Source: Paenibacillaceae bacterium ZCTH02-B3
GTDB taxonomy: Bacteria > Bacillota > Bacilli > Paenibacillales > Paenibacillaceae
DNA length: 64,000 nucleotides
Assembly (NCBI GenBank): GCA_002159065.1
Contig: LZRV01000066.1
Coordinates: forward strand, 1 to 64,000
Reading direction: 5' to 3'
Below the pieces are notes generated by a model. The model saw nothing but the letters and a program-made list of their open reading frames with translations. It had not been told where the DNA came from and did not search any database. Positions 34,289 to 43,747 of this stretch are shown here, piece after piece (the stretch's first letter is position 1; every line of letters starts with the position of its first letter). The position numbers were made by a program, and so were the translations under genes.

Positions 34289-36580
34289 GTGAACCGATGG
34301 ACCGGCCGGGCGGCTTCGGTGGAGGAGTGGATCGCCGATTTCCGCCGCCGCCCCGAGTTCATGGCGAACGTGACGCATTGGCATACCACGCCGGCGCGGC
34401 CCGCGCGGACGGCGCCGTTTCCGGAGGAGCTGCACCCGAAGCTGGCCGGCGGGCTCGGCCGCAAGGGAATCGCCAGCCTGTACACGCACCAGGCGGAAGC
34501 CTTCTCGGCGGCCCGTGCCGGGGAACACTTCGTCGTGGTGACGCCCACCGCCTCCGGCAAGACGCTGTGCTATAACCTGCCGGTGCTCCAGCGCATTCTG
34601 GAAGACGACAGCGCGCGGGCGCTTTACCTGTTTCCGACCAAGGCCCTGGCCCAGGACCAGGTGGCGGAACTGCAGGAACTGGCCAATCTGATGGACGTGG
34701 ACATCAAGACCCATACCTACGACGGGGACACGCCTCCCGAGGTCCGGCGGGTGGTCCGCCTGGCGGGCCACATCGTGGTCACCAATCCGGACATGCTGCA
34801 CAGCGCCATCCTGCCCCATCACACGAAATGGGTCAAGCTGTTCGAAAACCTGAAATACGTGGTCATCGACGAATTGCATGCGTACCGCGGCGTGTTCGGA
34901 AGCCATGTGGCCAACGTCATCCGCCGGCTGAAGCGGATCTGCCGGTTCTATGGCAGCCGCCCGCAGTTCCTGTGCGCCTCGGCCACGATCCGCAATCCGA
35001 AGGAACACGCGCAGCGCCTGCTGGAAGAGCCGGTCCGCCTGATCGATGACAACGGGGCGCCTTCGGGCGAGCGGCATTTCGTGTTTTACAATCCGCCCCT
35101 CGTGAACCGGCAGCTCGGCATCCGCGCGAGCAGCGTGCTGGAGACGCAGAAGATCGCGGCCGATCTGCTCAGGAGCGGCATCCAGACCATCGTGTTCGCC
35201 CGCAGCCGGGTGCGGATGGAGATTTTGCTGACCTATCTGCAGGAACTGATACGGAAGGATTTCGGACCCAAGACGATCCGCGGCTACCGGGGCGGCTATC
35301 TGCCCCGGCAGCGAAGGGAAATCGAACGCGGCTTGCGCTCGGGGGAAATCCGCGGCGTCGTCAGCACGAACGCCCTGGAACTCGGCATCGACATCGGCGA
35401 GTTGCAGGCGTGCGTGATCAACGGCTATCCGGGTTCCGTGGCCAGCACGCTGCAGCAATCCGGACGGGCCGGCCGCCGGCGCGGCAGCTCCGTCACGATT
35501 CTGGTGGCGGGAAGCAATCCCCTCGACCAGTTTCTCGTGCGCCATCCGGAGTTCTTTTTCGGCCTGACCCCGGAAGAAGCGCGCATCGATCCGGACAACC
35601 TGCTGATCCTGCTGGATCAGCTGAAGTGCGCCGCATACGAACTGCCCTTTGAGGCGGGGGAGACGTTCGGCGCGGAATCCCTGGAAGACATGCTGGAGTT
35701 CCTGGCGCAGGAACGGGTCGTCCACCAGGCAGGGAACCGCTGGCACTGGATGGCGCAGGCGTTTCCCGCGAACAACGTGTCCCTGCGCACCGCCGCTCCG
35801 GAAAACTTCGTCATCATCGACATCACGGAAGGGCACAGGGTCATCGGCGAGGTGGACCGCTTCAGCGCGCCGACTCTCATCCACGAAGAGGCGATTTACA
35901 TTCATGAAGGCGTGCAATACCAGGTGGAGAAACTGGACTATCCCGAGAAGAAAGCTTACGTCCGGCAGGTGAATGTGGATTATTTCACCGATGCCAACGT
36001 GGCGGTGGACCTGAAAGTGCTGCACGCCGACCTGGAGGAAGCGGACGGGCCGCTCTCCCGGCAATACGGGGAAATCGCCGTCACCGCGCGGACGACCGTT
36101 TTCAAGAAAATCCGCCTGCGCACCCACGAAAACATCGGTTCCGGCCCGATCCATCTGCCGGAGGAAGAACTCCACACCTCCGGCTGCTGGTTCGCCTTTG
36201 CCGATGAAGCCTTCGGGGGGCGAAACGAAACCGAACGGCAGACGGCCCTGATGGGCGTGTCCAATGTCCTCGGGCGGCTCGCGTCGCTGCATCTGATGTG
36301 CGATCCGTTCGACATTCGGGTGGTGCCGCAGGTCAAGGCGGTGCACACGAAACGTCCGACCATCTTTTTCTACGACCGCTATCCCGGAGGAATCGGGCTC
36401 AGCCGAAAGCTGTTCGACCTCTATGCGGAACTGTTCCGGGAAGGAGAGCGCCTCATCGCCGGCTGCGGCTGCGAAAACGGCTGCCCCTCCTGCGTCGGTC
36501 CCGCCGATGAAACCGGCGAAAGGGGCAAGGAACTGGCGTTGGAGCTTATTCGCCGCGCGCTGTCGGAGGTGCCGGCATGA
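34289..36580 (+). CDS. mrfA: DEAH-type helicase MrfA (YprA)
   Basis: In B. subtilis MrfA with MrfB repairs mitomycin C lesions independently of UvrABC. The product has Walker A PTASGKT at 86-92, a D194-E-L-H box, the helicase C-terminal block with QQSGRAGRRRG, and the C-terminal DUF1998 region with the four-cysteine cluster GCGCENGCPSC (726-735). GTG 34289 with AAGGGAGCGG upstream gives 763 residues, close to YprA. The ATG at 34259 would be nearly leaderless from the promoter. The stop overlaps the mrfB start (ATGA). Confidence 0.92.
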   Translation: MNRWTGRAASVEEWIADFRRRPEFMANVTHWHTTPARPARTAPFPEELHPKLAGGLGRKGIASLYTHQAEAFSAARAGEHFVVVTPTASGKTLCYNLPVLQRILEDDSARALYLFPTKALAQDQVAELQELANLMDVDIKTHTYDGDTPPEVRRVVRLAGHIVVTNPDMLHSAILPHHTKWVKLFENLKYVVIDELHAYRGVFGSHVANVIRRLKRICRFYGSRPQFLCASATIRNPKEHAQRLLEEPVRLIDDNGAPSGERHFVFYNPPLVNRQLGIRASSVLETQKIAADLLRSGIQTIVFARSRVRMEILLTYLQELIRKDFGPKTIRGYRGGYLPRQRREIERGLRSGEIRGVVSTNALELGIDIGELQACVINGYPGSVASTLQQSGRAGRRRGSSVTILVAGSNPLDQFLVRHPEFFFGLTPEEARIDPDNLLILLDQLKCAAYELPFEAGETFGAESLEDMLEFLAQERVVHQAGNRWHWMAQAFPANNVSLRTAAPENFVIIDITEGHRVIGEVDRFSAPTLIHEEAIYIHEGVQYQVEKLDYPEKKAYVRQVNVDYFTDANVAVDLKVLHADLEEADGPLSRQYGEIAVTARTTVFKKIRLRTHENIGSGPIHLPEEELHTSGCWFAFADEAFGGRNETERQTALMGVSNVLGRLASLHLMCDPFDIRVVPQVKAVHTKRPTIFFYDRYPGGIGLSRKLFDLYAELFREGERLIAGCGCENGCPSCVGPADETGERGKELALELIRRALSEVPA

Positions 36581-37932
36581 GCGCCCTGCGGGAACGGCTG
36601 ATGCGCCTGGGGGCCGCGGGAAGGACGGGGGGAGGAGACCTGTCGGCGCGGCCGGAAGAACGGGGGCGCGGGACAGCCGTTGTTGACAAGGCGGGGATCG
36701 CCGGGACCGTCCCGGTTCAGGACGCGGCAGGAAGGGAAGACGGCTGGCGGGCGCTCGGCGCCGCCACGGCGCGCAACGATTGGGGCGCTTTCCTTCTTCG
36801 CCGCCGGGCGTACCCCTCCGGCCACCGGCACGGCCGTCACCGGCTGGGCGATCTGGAATGGGCGCTGCCGCTCCTCGCCCCGGTCACGGAACGGCAAAAC
36901 CGCCGCGCTCCGGTTCCGTCCGCCCGTCCCCCCGGCGCGGAAGCGGTCCTTTTTCTCGATCTGGAAACCACGGGGCTCGGCGTCGGGACGGGGAATTTTC
37001 CCTTCCTGATCGGCCTTGCCTATATGGAAAGCGGCACCTTCCGCGTGGAGCAATTGTTCATCCGCCATCCCGGAGAAGAGCCGGCGGCGCTTGCGCATCT
37101 GCTGGACCGGCTGCGGGACCGGACCCACCTGGCCACCTTTAACGGCCGTGCCTTCGACTGGCCGCTGCTGACGAGCCGGTTCGTCCTGAACGGCTGGCGG
37201 CCGACCGGGGACGGCCCCCTTCATCTCGACCTGTTGCCGCCGTCCCGCGCCCTGTGGCGCCACGCGTTGGCGTCGTGCCGGCTGTCGGCCATCGAAGAGC
37301 ACCGTCTGGGCATCGAGCGCGAAGACGACATTCCGGGAGCGCTCGCCCCGACGTTTTATTTCCGATACCTGGAGGACGGCGATCCCGCGCATGTGGCGGG
37401 GGTGCTCGCCCACAACGAACGGGATTTGCTGGCGCTGGCTTCCCTGGCGGTGCACCTGGGGCGGTTGGCCGGGGGAATGGCGGACCCGGGGGAAACGGCG
37501 GAATGGACGGCGGCGGAGCTCATGGGCGCCGCCGCCTGGCTGGACGCCCACGGACGTCCGGAGCAGGCCGATCCGCTGTACCGGGAACTCGGCGGAAGGG
37601 ACGAGCCCGGCATGTTCCGCTGGCTGATGGCGGCGGCGGAACGCTGGAGACGCCTCGGGCGGTTCGACGAAGCGGTGCCGCTCTGGGAAAAGGCCGCGGC
37701 GATCGCGGAGCGGTCGGCGGTTCCGGTGCCGGATGCGCACATCCGGCTCGCTGTCTATCACGAACACCGCCGCAAGGACCCGGCCGCGGCGCTGGTTTAC
37801 GCGGAACGGGCGCTTGCGCTGTCCGCCGCCCTGCCGCCGTCACGCGGCTTTTCCCGCGCCCCGCGGGAAAGGGAGGAAATCCGACGGCGGGTGGAACGGC
37901 TCCGCCGCAAACTTGCCGCAAACCGTGACTGA
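36577..37932 (+). CDS. mrfB: Exonuclease MrfB (YprB), RNase H-like
   Basis: Metal-dependent 3'-5' exonuclease partner of MrfA. The 451-residue protein has the DEDD-type first motif D128-x-E130 (FLDLETTGLG), TFNGRAFDWPLL (motif II) and HNERDLLALASL (motif III). The C-terminal 120 residues form TPR-like helices (AAWLDAHGRPEQADPLYRELG). Translation is coupled to mrfA through the 4-base overlap. Confidence 0.9.
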   Translation: MSALRERLMRLGAAGRTGGGDLSARPEERGRGTAVVDKAGIAGTVPVQDAAGREDGWRALGAATARNDWGAFLLRRRAYPSGHRHGRHRLGDLEWALPLLAPVTERQNRRAPVPSARPPGAEAVLFLDLETTGLGVGTGNFPFLIGLAYMESGTFRVEQLFIRHPGEEPAALAHLLDRLRDRTHLATFNGRAFDWPLLTSRFVLNGWRPTGDGPLHLDLLPPSRALWRHALASCRLSAIEEHRLGIEREDDIPGALAPTFYFRYLEDGDPAHVAGVLAHNERDLLALASLAVHLGRLAGGMADPGETAEWTAAELMGAAAWLDAHGRPEQADPLYRELGGRDEPGMFRWLMAAAERWRRLGRFDEAVPLWEKAAAIAERSAVPVPDAHIRLAVYHEHRRKDPAAALVYAERALALSAALPPSRGFSRAPREREEIRRRVERLRRKLAANRD

Positions 37933-37953
37933 TCCCCTTCTCTGAGGTATAAT
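37925..37953 (+). promoter_or_regulatory. Promoter of the Fpg-like gene
   Basis: GTGACT (37925-37930), 17-base spacer, perfect TATAAT (37948-37953), 39 bases before the start. Confidence 0.6.
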
Positions 37954-37991
37954 GTTACGGACGAGCGACATCTGGGAAGGGAAGACCACGC

Positions 37992-38810
37992 ATGCCGGAA
38001 TGGCCCGAGATGGAACATTACCGCAGAAGGCTCGGCGATCTCGTCTGCGGTGTACATATAACGGACGCCGTCGTGCATCAGCCCCGCGCCATCAACGCGG
38101 AACCCGAAGAATTCGAACGAGCCCTGCAAAGCCGCCGCATTCTGTTCGTGGAACGACGGGGCAAGTATCTGCTGTTTCATCTGGACGACGGATACCGGCT
38201 GGTGCTGTATCTGGCGCAGGGGGGCTATCTTCGCCACGGGCCGGAGAGGGACAAGCTGGACGCCCGTTTTGCGGTCATCATCGGTTTCACGGACGGAAAC
38301 CGCCTGTTTTTCCGCATTCCCGCTTCCGGTTTTCTGCATTGGATGCCGGCGAAGGCGGCTGCGGAATCGCTGAAGTTCCTCGGGCCGGAACCGTTTGACC
38401 CCCGTCTGGACGACAACGCGTTCGCCGCGGCGCTGGCCGGCGGGCGCGGGGTTCTCCGGCTGGCGCTTGCCAACCAGCGCATCATCGCCGGCATCGGGGG
38501 CCGCTACGCGGACGAAATTTGCCATCAGGCGGGGATTTCTCCCCTGGCGGTGCCGGCCGATTTGTCCCTCGAAGCGCGGCGCAGCCTGTTCAGGGCCATG
38601 CGGCTGGTCCTGCAGGAAGCGGTGGATGCCGGCGGCTGCATGGACAAACCGCTGCACGACGGCGATGACCTGACCGGAGGCTACCGGTCCCGGCTGCGCG
38701 TGCACGGTCGGGAAGGGCAGGCGTGTCCCCGCTGCGGCGGCACGATCCGGCGGGAGACGGTCTCGTCCCGCCACGTCTACTTTTGCCCGGACTGCCAGAA
38801 ATTCGACTGA
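37992..38810 (+). CDS. Fpg/Nei family DNA glycosylase
   Basis: Removes oxidised bases and cuts the abasic site. The catalytic P2 and E3 are kept, although the start reads MPEWPEMEHYR instead of the usual MPELPEVE. K58 (GKYLL) matches the conserved Lys57, and NQRIIAGIGGRYADEIC is the helix-two-turn-helix. The C-terminal zinc finger is C-x2-C ... C-x2-C (CPRCGG, FCPDC). Length 272 is typical. The unusual opening suggests a subfamily distinct from housekeeping MutM. It starts a short base-excision group with the Nfo-like gene. Confidence 0.88.
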   Translation: MPEWPEMEHYRRRLGDLVCGVHITDAVVHQPRAINAEPEEFERALQSRRILFVERRGKYLLFHLDDGYRLVLYLAQGGYLRHGPERDKLDARFAVIIGFTDGNRLFFRIPASGFLHWMPAKAAAESLKFLGPEPFDPRLDDNAFAAALAGGRGVLRLALANQRIIAGIGGRYADEICHQAGISPLAVPADLSLEARRSLFRAMRLVLQEAVDAGGCMDKPLHDGDDLTGGYRSRLRVHGREGQACPRCGGTIRRETVSSRHVYFCPDCQKFD

Positions 38811-38829
38811 CGGAACGGAGCGCTTGAAC

Positions 38830-39678
38830 ATGGCCGGCGTCATGGCGGGCGGTCATCTGAGCATCCGCAAGGGCTACGAATCGGCGGCGAAGACGGCGGC
38901 GCGGATGGGGATGGGCGCGTTCCAGTACTTTCCGAAAAACCCCCGCAGCCTGCGCGTGAAGGCTTTCGACCCGCGGGACGCCGCCGCGTGCCGGGCCTTC
39001 TGCCGGGAGAAGGGCATCGTGTCCGTGGCGCACGGGCCTTATCCCGTCAATCCCGCCGCGGACCCGGCCGGCGCGGAAGCGTCGGTGCGCTGCGTGCTGA
39101 ACGATCTGGCCGTCGCCGAAGCCTGTGGCTCCATCGGCGTGGTGGTGCATTTCGGCTCGTGGCGGGGAAGCGATCCCCTGCAGGGATACCGCAACGTCAT
39201 CGCATGGCTTGACCGCGTGCTGGAAGAGTGGCCGGGACAGGCCAGGCTGCTGCTCGAGAACGAAGCGGGAGACAGGGGCCCGTTCGGCACGACGCCGGAA
39301 GAGCTGGCGCAAATCCGCGCGTTGTGCAAAAGGCCCGAGGCGGTGGGCTTCTGTCTGGACATCTGCCACCTTTTCGCCAGCGGGGAGTGGAACGGGAGAA
39401 ACGGTGACGAGTTCGCCGGACGGGCGCGCGAGTCGGGTTATTTCGCGGCCCTCGCCGCGGTGCACTGCAACGATTCGCCGCATCCGTGCGGTTCCCGGCG
39501 GGACCGCCACGCGCCGGCGGGCGAAGGGCGGATCGGCGAAGAAGGGTTCCGCGACCTTCTGCGCCTGCCGGAGATCCGCCGCGCGGCGCTTCTTTTGGAA
39601 ACCCCCTCCATGGAAGGCCATCCGTACGCGGGGCAGCTGGCCTTTTTGCGGCGCTTGTGCGAGGAGGAAAGCGATTGA
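38830..39678 (+). CDS. Endonuclease IV-like TIM-barrel protein (AP endonuclease family 2)
   Basis: Probable zinc-dependent AP endonuclease acting after the glycosylase encoded just upstream. Metal-ligand blocks resemble Nfo: GGHLSI, VVHFGSW, LENEAGD, CLDICHLFA, HCNDSPHPCGSRRDRH ... GEGRIG, and LLETP. ATG 38830 lies 9 bases after GGAACGGAG; the TTG at 38824 is too close to it. At 282 residues it has normal length. Several blocks are looser than true Nfo, so a related activity is possible. Its TGA overlaps the next gene's TTG. Confidence 0.8.
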   Translation: MAGVMAGGHLSIRKGYESAAKTAARMGMGAFQYFPKNPRSLRVKAFDPRDAAACRAFCREKGIVSVAHGPYPVNPAADPAGAEASVRCVLNDLAVAEACGSIGVVVHFGSWRGSDPLQGYRNVIAWLDRVLEEWPGQARLLLENEAGDRGPFGTTPEELAQIRALCKRPEAVGFCLDICHLFASGEWNGRNGDEFAGRARESGYFAALAAVHCNDSPHPCGSRRDRHAPAGEGRIGEEGFRDLLRLPEIRRAALLLETPSMEGHPYAGQLAFLRRLCEEESD

Positions 39679-40051
39679 TCCACGTGTTTCTTGACGATCT
39701 GCGTCCCTGTCCGGAGGGCTTCGTCCCGGCGCGCACGGCGGAGGAGTGCGTGACGCTGCTTCTGGAATGCGACGTCGGCGTGCTGTCCCTCGATTATGAG
39801 CTGGGGCCGGGAAGCGCAACCGGCATGGCGGTCGTGGAAAGCATGATCGTCCATCGCCGCTTTCCCCGGGAAGTGTACGTGCATTCGTCCAGTCCCATGG
39901 GAAGGCGCGGATGCTGAAGGCCCTGCGGGACGCGGCGCCGCCGGATACCGCCATCCACGACGGTCCGGTGCCGGAGACGGTTCGCCGGGCCATCGCCGAA
40001 GGAAAGTGGCAGGCCGGTCCATCAACCGCACGACGGGAGGAACGGACATGA
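39675..40051 (+). pseudogene. Receiver-like (cREC, cyclic-phosphate processing type) gene with a frameshift
   Basis: TTG 39675 follows AGGAGG and overlaps the upstream stop. The first frame reads IHVFLDDLRPCPEGFVPARTAEE ... SLDYELG ... VYVHSSSPMG, then hits a stop at 39917. The family's next segment appears in the other frame as ARMLKALRDAAPPDTAIHDGPVPETVRRAI and ends at 40051, overlapping the ABC gene start as ATGA. One base is missing near 39898-39904. That the second frame ends exactly in a coupled overlap shows it is the original frame. Either a recent mutation, a sequencing error or, less likely, programmed shifting. Confidence 0.75.
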
Positions 40052-40839
40052 TCCATCTGCATCAGCTGACGTGGCGCCGCGAAGACCGGCAGATCCTGAA
40101 AGGCGTCGACCTTCACATCGGGAAGGGCGAGCGCTGGGTGCTGCTCGGCCGCAACGGCTGCGGAAAAACGACGGTGCTGGAGATGATCTGCGGGTATCTG
40201 TTTCCCACGACGGGCAGGGTGGAAGTGCTCGGCCACGTCTACGGCACCGTGGATCTCCGCGAGCTGCGCAAGCGCATCGGCTACATCGGCCCGTCCCTCG
40301 TGGAAAAGTTCACCCTCCGCGATCCGGTGTGGGAGATCGTGGCCGGCGGACTTTTCGCCTACTTGCGCATCTACGAAAAGGTGGATGACGAGGTTTACCG
40401 GCGCGCGCTGGAGGAGCTGGCCCGCGTGAGGCTTAAAGACAAGGCGCATCAGCCCTTCGGCACGCTTTCCCAGGGGGAGCGGAAGAAGGCGCTGCTCGCC
40501 CGGACGATGATGGCGAATCCCGATTTGCTCATCCTGGACGAACCCTGCGCCGGCCTGGACCCCTATGAACGCGAAAAGTTCCTCGAAGCCCTGGGGGAAA
40601 TGGCGCGAGGCGACCTCACCATTCTGTACGTTACCCACCATGTGGAAGAAATCGTGCCGCTGTTCACCCATGTCGCCCTCATGGCCGACGGATGGATGCT
40701 GGCGGCCGGGCCGAAACGGGAAGTGCTGACGCCGGAGGCCCTGGGCGAAACCTACGGGCTTACGGTGTCGATCACCTGGGAGGACGGCCGCCCGTGGATG
40801 CGCGTCGGCAAGCCGGTCCGGCAAGGGGCGGGCGGCTGA
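40048..40839 (+). CDS. ABC transporter ATP-binding protein (YlmA-like)
   Basis: A 263-residue ABC ATPase with Walker A LLGRNGCGKTT, signature LSQGERKKALL, Walker B LLILDEPCAGLD and H-loop VTHHVEE. No permease gene lies beside it, as for B. subtilis YlmA, so it may work with an unlinked partner or have a non-transport role. ATG 40048 has GGGAGG upstream and overlaps the stop of the frameshifted gene; its own stop overlaps the next gene (TGATG). Confidence 0.85.
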   Translation: MIHLHQLTWRREDRQILKGVDLHIGKGERWVLLGRNGCGKTTVLEMICGYLFPTTGRVEVLGHVYGTVDLRELRKRIGYIGPSLVEKFTLRDPVWEIVAGGLFAYLRIYEKVDDEVYRRALEELARVRLKDKAHQPFGTLSQGERKKALLARTMMANPDLLILDEPCAGLDPYEREKFLEALGEMARGDLTILYVTHHVEEIVPLFTHVALMADGWMLAAGPKREVLTPEALGETYGLTVSITWEDGRPWMRVGKPVRQGAGG

Positions 40840-41870
40840 TGGCCGCATTCGTGGGCACGGCCAATCCGGGTTACGCGGCGGCGGCCATGGAAGAGGTGCG
40901 CCGGGCGGATCCGAAGGTCCGCATGAAGGGCCTTTCGCCCGACGGAGACGCGTTCCTCATCGAAGCGCCGGACGCGCCGGACGGAGGCGAAGCCGCCTGG
41001 ATGGCGATGATCCGGAAACGGGAGCCGGTGTTTCTCCGGCATCTGTTTCCCGTCCACGCGGAAGCGGACCTGTTGGCGGGTGAAGAATCCGCGGTCCGTT
41101 CCGTCGCCGGCTTTGCGGCGTCCCTCTCCGGCCGCGCTCAGGACCGGAAAATCGCCGTGCAATTCCGCAAAAGCCCGGACAGCCCGCTGTCCCTGCCGGC
41201 GGCGCGAGAGGCGGCTTCGGAAGCCCTCGCCGCCGCGGGAGCGGAAATTGTCCCGCGGGACGCGAACTGGATTCTTTCGGGTTTCGCCTCGAAAAACACC
41301 CTTTACCTGGGCGTCTCCAGGCCGGAGGACAATCTGTCCGACTGGCCGGGGGGCGCCATGCGTTTTCGCCGGGAGGAAGGCCTCGTCTCCCGGGCGGCGT
41401 TCAAGCTGCTGGAAGCGGAGCGCACGTTCCGGCTGCCGCTGGATCGAACCGTCCACGCCCTCGATCTCGGCGCCGCGCCCGGCGGCTGGACGTCGGTGAT
41501 GCTTCAGCGCGGCGCCCGTGTGACAGCCGTCGACCCGGCGGAGTTGCATCCATCGCTGGCCGGCCATCCCCGCCTGCGCCACATCCGCCGCAACGCCGCC
41601 GAGGTGTCGTTTCCGCCCGGATCCTTTGATCTTCTCCTTTGCGACATCAGCCGGGATCCGCTTCGCACCTGCCGCATCGTTTGCTCCCATGCCGATGCGC
41701 TGGCCGCGGGCGCGCCGGCCGTGGTGACCGTCAAGCTGACGGACCGGAGGCCCTTCGGACTCATCGCCAAAGTGACGGAAAGCTACGAGGCCCGTTTCGA
41801 CATCCGGCATGTCAAGCAGCTGTTCCACAACCGGGACGAAGTCACGCTGGTGATGCGGAAAAGGGCGTAA
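40839..41870 (+). CDS. SAM-dependent methyltransferase, FtsJ/RlmM-like
   Basis: Predicted rRNA ribose 2'-O-methyltransferase. The C-terminal half has the SAM loop DLGAAPGGWTSV and a K-D-K set typical of FtsJ enzymes: K in SRAAFKLLEAE, D in LLLCDIS and K in VVTVKLTD. The N-terminal half resembles the RNA-binding region of RlmM. At 343 residues it is close to RlmM size. The start overlaps the ABC ATPase stop. The exact RNA target is not deducible. Confidence 0.8.
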   Translation: MAAFVGTANPGYAAAAMEEVRRADPKVRMKGLSPDGDAFLIEAPDAPDGGEAAWMAMIRKREPVFLRHLFPVHAEADLLAGEESAVRSVAGFAASLSGRAQDRKIAVQFRKSPDSPLSLPAAREAASEALAAAGAEIVPRDANWILSGFASKNTLYLGVSRPEDNLSDWPGGAMRFRREEGLVSRAAFKLLEAERTFRLPLDRTVHALDLGAAPGGWTSVMLQRGARVTAVDPAELHPSLAGHPRLRHIRRNAAEVSFPPGSFDLLLCDISRDPLRTCRIVCSHADALAAGAPAVVTVKLTDRRPFGLIAKVTESYEARFDIRHVKQLFHNRDEVTLVMRKRA

Positions 41871-41928
41871 GGTTCCCGGTCTGGCGGCGCGGAACGTTTT
41901 TCTTCCCGGGGATTCCGTAAAATGGAAG

Positions 41929-41957
41929 TTGAGTCATCTCCGGGAACCCGTTACAAT
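41929..41957 (+). promoter_or_regulatory. Promoter of the Ser/Thr kinase gene
   Basis: TTGAGT (41929-41934), 17-base spacer, TACAAT (41952-41957). The leader to the start at 42107 is about 140 bases. Confidence 0.6.
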
Positions 41958-42106
41958 GAATATTGGAAAATGTCAAACGAAACCGAGCCGCCGGGAAAGC
42001 ATCCCGCACCGCCTGAAAGCGCGCTGGGCGCGATTTTCGACGGTGCTTTTTTTGTCCGGCGCGTAACGCGTGCATGAATCCCGCGGCCGCTGGAGGGATG
42101 AGCCGC

Positions 42107-43705
42107 TTGAACCTGGACGGGAGAACGGTGATCGGCGGAAGATACCGGATCGTCGCGCCCTTGGGGCGAGGCGGCATGGGCCGCGTGTTTCTGGCGGAGG
42201 ATTTGCGCCTCGGCCGCAAGAGGCGCGCGGTCAAGTTCGCCTGGCCCCTTCCCGGGGAGAGCGGCGAATTCGTCCGCGAGGCGCGGATGCTTTGCGAGCT
42301 GCGGCATCCGCTGCTTCCGGAGATCGTGGATTATTTTCCGCCGGCAGACGGGCGTCCGGCTTGCATCGTCATGGAATATGTCGAAGGGGAGACCCTTGCG
42401 GAACGCTTTGTCCGGTGCGGCCGGCGCCTGCCCTTCCGGCGGGTGCTGAGGTGGCTTGCGCAGCTTGCGGACGTGCTCGCGTATCTGCATGCCCGGCAGC
42501 CGCCCGTCGTGTTCCGCGATCTCAAGCCTTCCAATATCGTGATCGACGCGGCGGACCGCGCCGTGCTGGTGGATTTCGGCATCGCCCGCAAGGATCTGCC
42601 GGAGAAGCCGTCCGACACGGTGAGCTTCGGCACGCCGGGCTTTGCCGCTCCGGAGCAGCTGCGCGGAGGGCCGTCCGGTCCGAAAGCCGATCTGTACGCA
42701 TTTGGCGCGCTGGCCTATTATCTTCTTTCCGGCGGAGAGCAGGCCCGTCGAAGGGGAGCCGGCTGGAAGGACCGCCTGCGCGCGGCGGGAGCGCCTGAGC
42801 CCTTCGTCGTCCTTCTGGAACGGCTGCTTGCGGATGATCCGGCGGACCGGCCCGCCGGGGCGGAAGAAGTGCGCGCCACTTTGGAGGATCTCGCCGCCGC
42901 GTCCGGCGAAGCCCCGCACCCTGACGCGGAACCGCCCGAGTCCGGCGGCCCGCGTATCGTGGCGGTGCTGCCCGCCTATCCGGGCGCCGGAGCGACTTTC
43001 GCCGTCTTCAGCCTGTCCGCGGCGCTTTCCCGGCGCGGGTGGACCCATGCCGTCTCCGAATGTCCCGGCGCCTGGCCGGAACATTACGAGCTGCTGCACG
43101 GGGCGCGGCGGATGCCCCGGCGCGCCGTCTTCGCCCCGCCGGACGGCCGCGGGCCCGCCGGGCCGGCGTGGCGCAAGGGCTGCGCGGCGTATTTCCCGCT
43201 GCCCCCGGACGTCCCGCCGGTCCAAGATCCGCAGCCGGCGTTTTTTCTCTGGCTGCGGCGGCTGGATGTGCCGCTGGTGCTGCTGGACGGTTCGGGCGCG
43301 TGCGACGCCCCGGCCCGGGCCGCCAGACTGGCCGAAGCGGCGGACGAACTCGTGATCGTGGCCGACTGCGCGCCGTCGAAATGGAACGAAAGCCGCCGGG
43401 ACGCGTTGCGGGCCGCAGTCGTCTACGCGCTTGAAAAAGGAATCCCCGTGCACTGGGTGGGCAACCGGGACCAGCCGTTTGACAGCCGCCGGAACTGGCT
43501 GGAGCTTTTCCCCGTGCCGCCAGCGGTCCTGTTGCCGCAATTTCCGCCGGCCGATGCGGCGGACGCGGTATGGAAGGGCACGGCCGTGCCGGAGGCTCCT
43601 TCGCACGCGGAAGCGATGGAGCGGGCGTGGCGCGTGCTTTTGGACCGGTGGACAGGCCTCTTTCGGCCGAAGGATGCGCCGGGCGCTTTCTCAATGGTAC
43701 AATAG
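42107..43705 (+). CDS. Ser/Thr protein kinase fused to a degenerate MinD-like domain
   Basis: TTG 42107 sits 9 bases after GGAGGG and gives 532 residues. Residues 1-275 are a Hanks-type kinase: GRGGMGRVF loop, K43, D138 in FRDLKPSN (Phe replaces the usual His before Arg), D156-F-G and APEQ. From residue 283 a Rossmann-like domain begins (RIVAVLPAYPGAGATFAVFSLSAAL), with VPLVLLDGSGACD, DELVIVADCAP and GIPVHWVGNRDQP. This resembles the MinD/CpaE ATPase fold with a P-loop that lacks the standard lysine. No membrane helix or PASTA repeats. It is not the prkC-type kinase. Confidence 0.82.
   Translation: MNLDGRTVIGGRYRIVAPLGRGGMGRVFLAEDLRLGRKRRAVKFAWPLPGESGEFVREARMLCELRHPLLPEIVDYFPPADGRPACIVMEYVEGETLAERFVRCGRRLPFRRVLRWLAQLADVLAYLHARQPPVVFRDLKPSNIVIDAADRAVLVDFGIARKDLPEKPSDTVSFGTPGFAAPEQLRGGPSGPKADLYAFGALAYYLLSGGEQARRRGAGWKDRLRAAGAPEPFVVLLERLLADDPADRPAGAEEVRATLEDLAAASGEAPHPDAEPPESGGPRIVAVLPAYPGAGATFAVFSLSAALSRRGWTHAVSECPGAWPEHYELLHGARRMPRRAVFAPPDGRGPAGPAWRKGCAAYFPLPPDVPPVQDPQPAFFLWLRRLDVPLVLLDGSGACDAPARAARLAEAADELVIVADCAPSKWNESRRDALRAAVVYALEKGIPVHWVGNRDQPFDSRRNWLELFPVPPAVLLPQFPPADAADAVWKGTAVPEAPSHAEAMERAWRVLLDRWTGLFRPKDAPGAFSMVQ
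43698..43703 (+). promoter_or_regulatory. Extended -10 element for the two-component operon
   Basis: TGGTACAAT at the very end of the kinase gene, 45 bases before the response-regulator start; no clear -35. Confidence 0.4.
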
Positions 43706-43747
43706 GGACAGGACAAGAGCCGGCGGCGGATGAGAGGTGAACGAACC

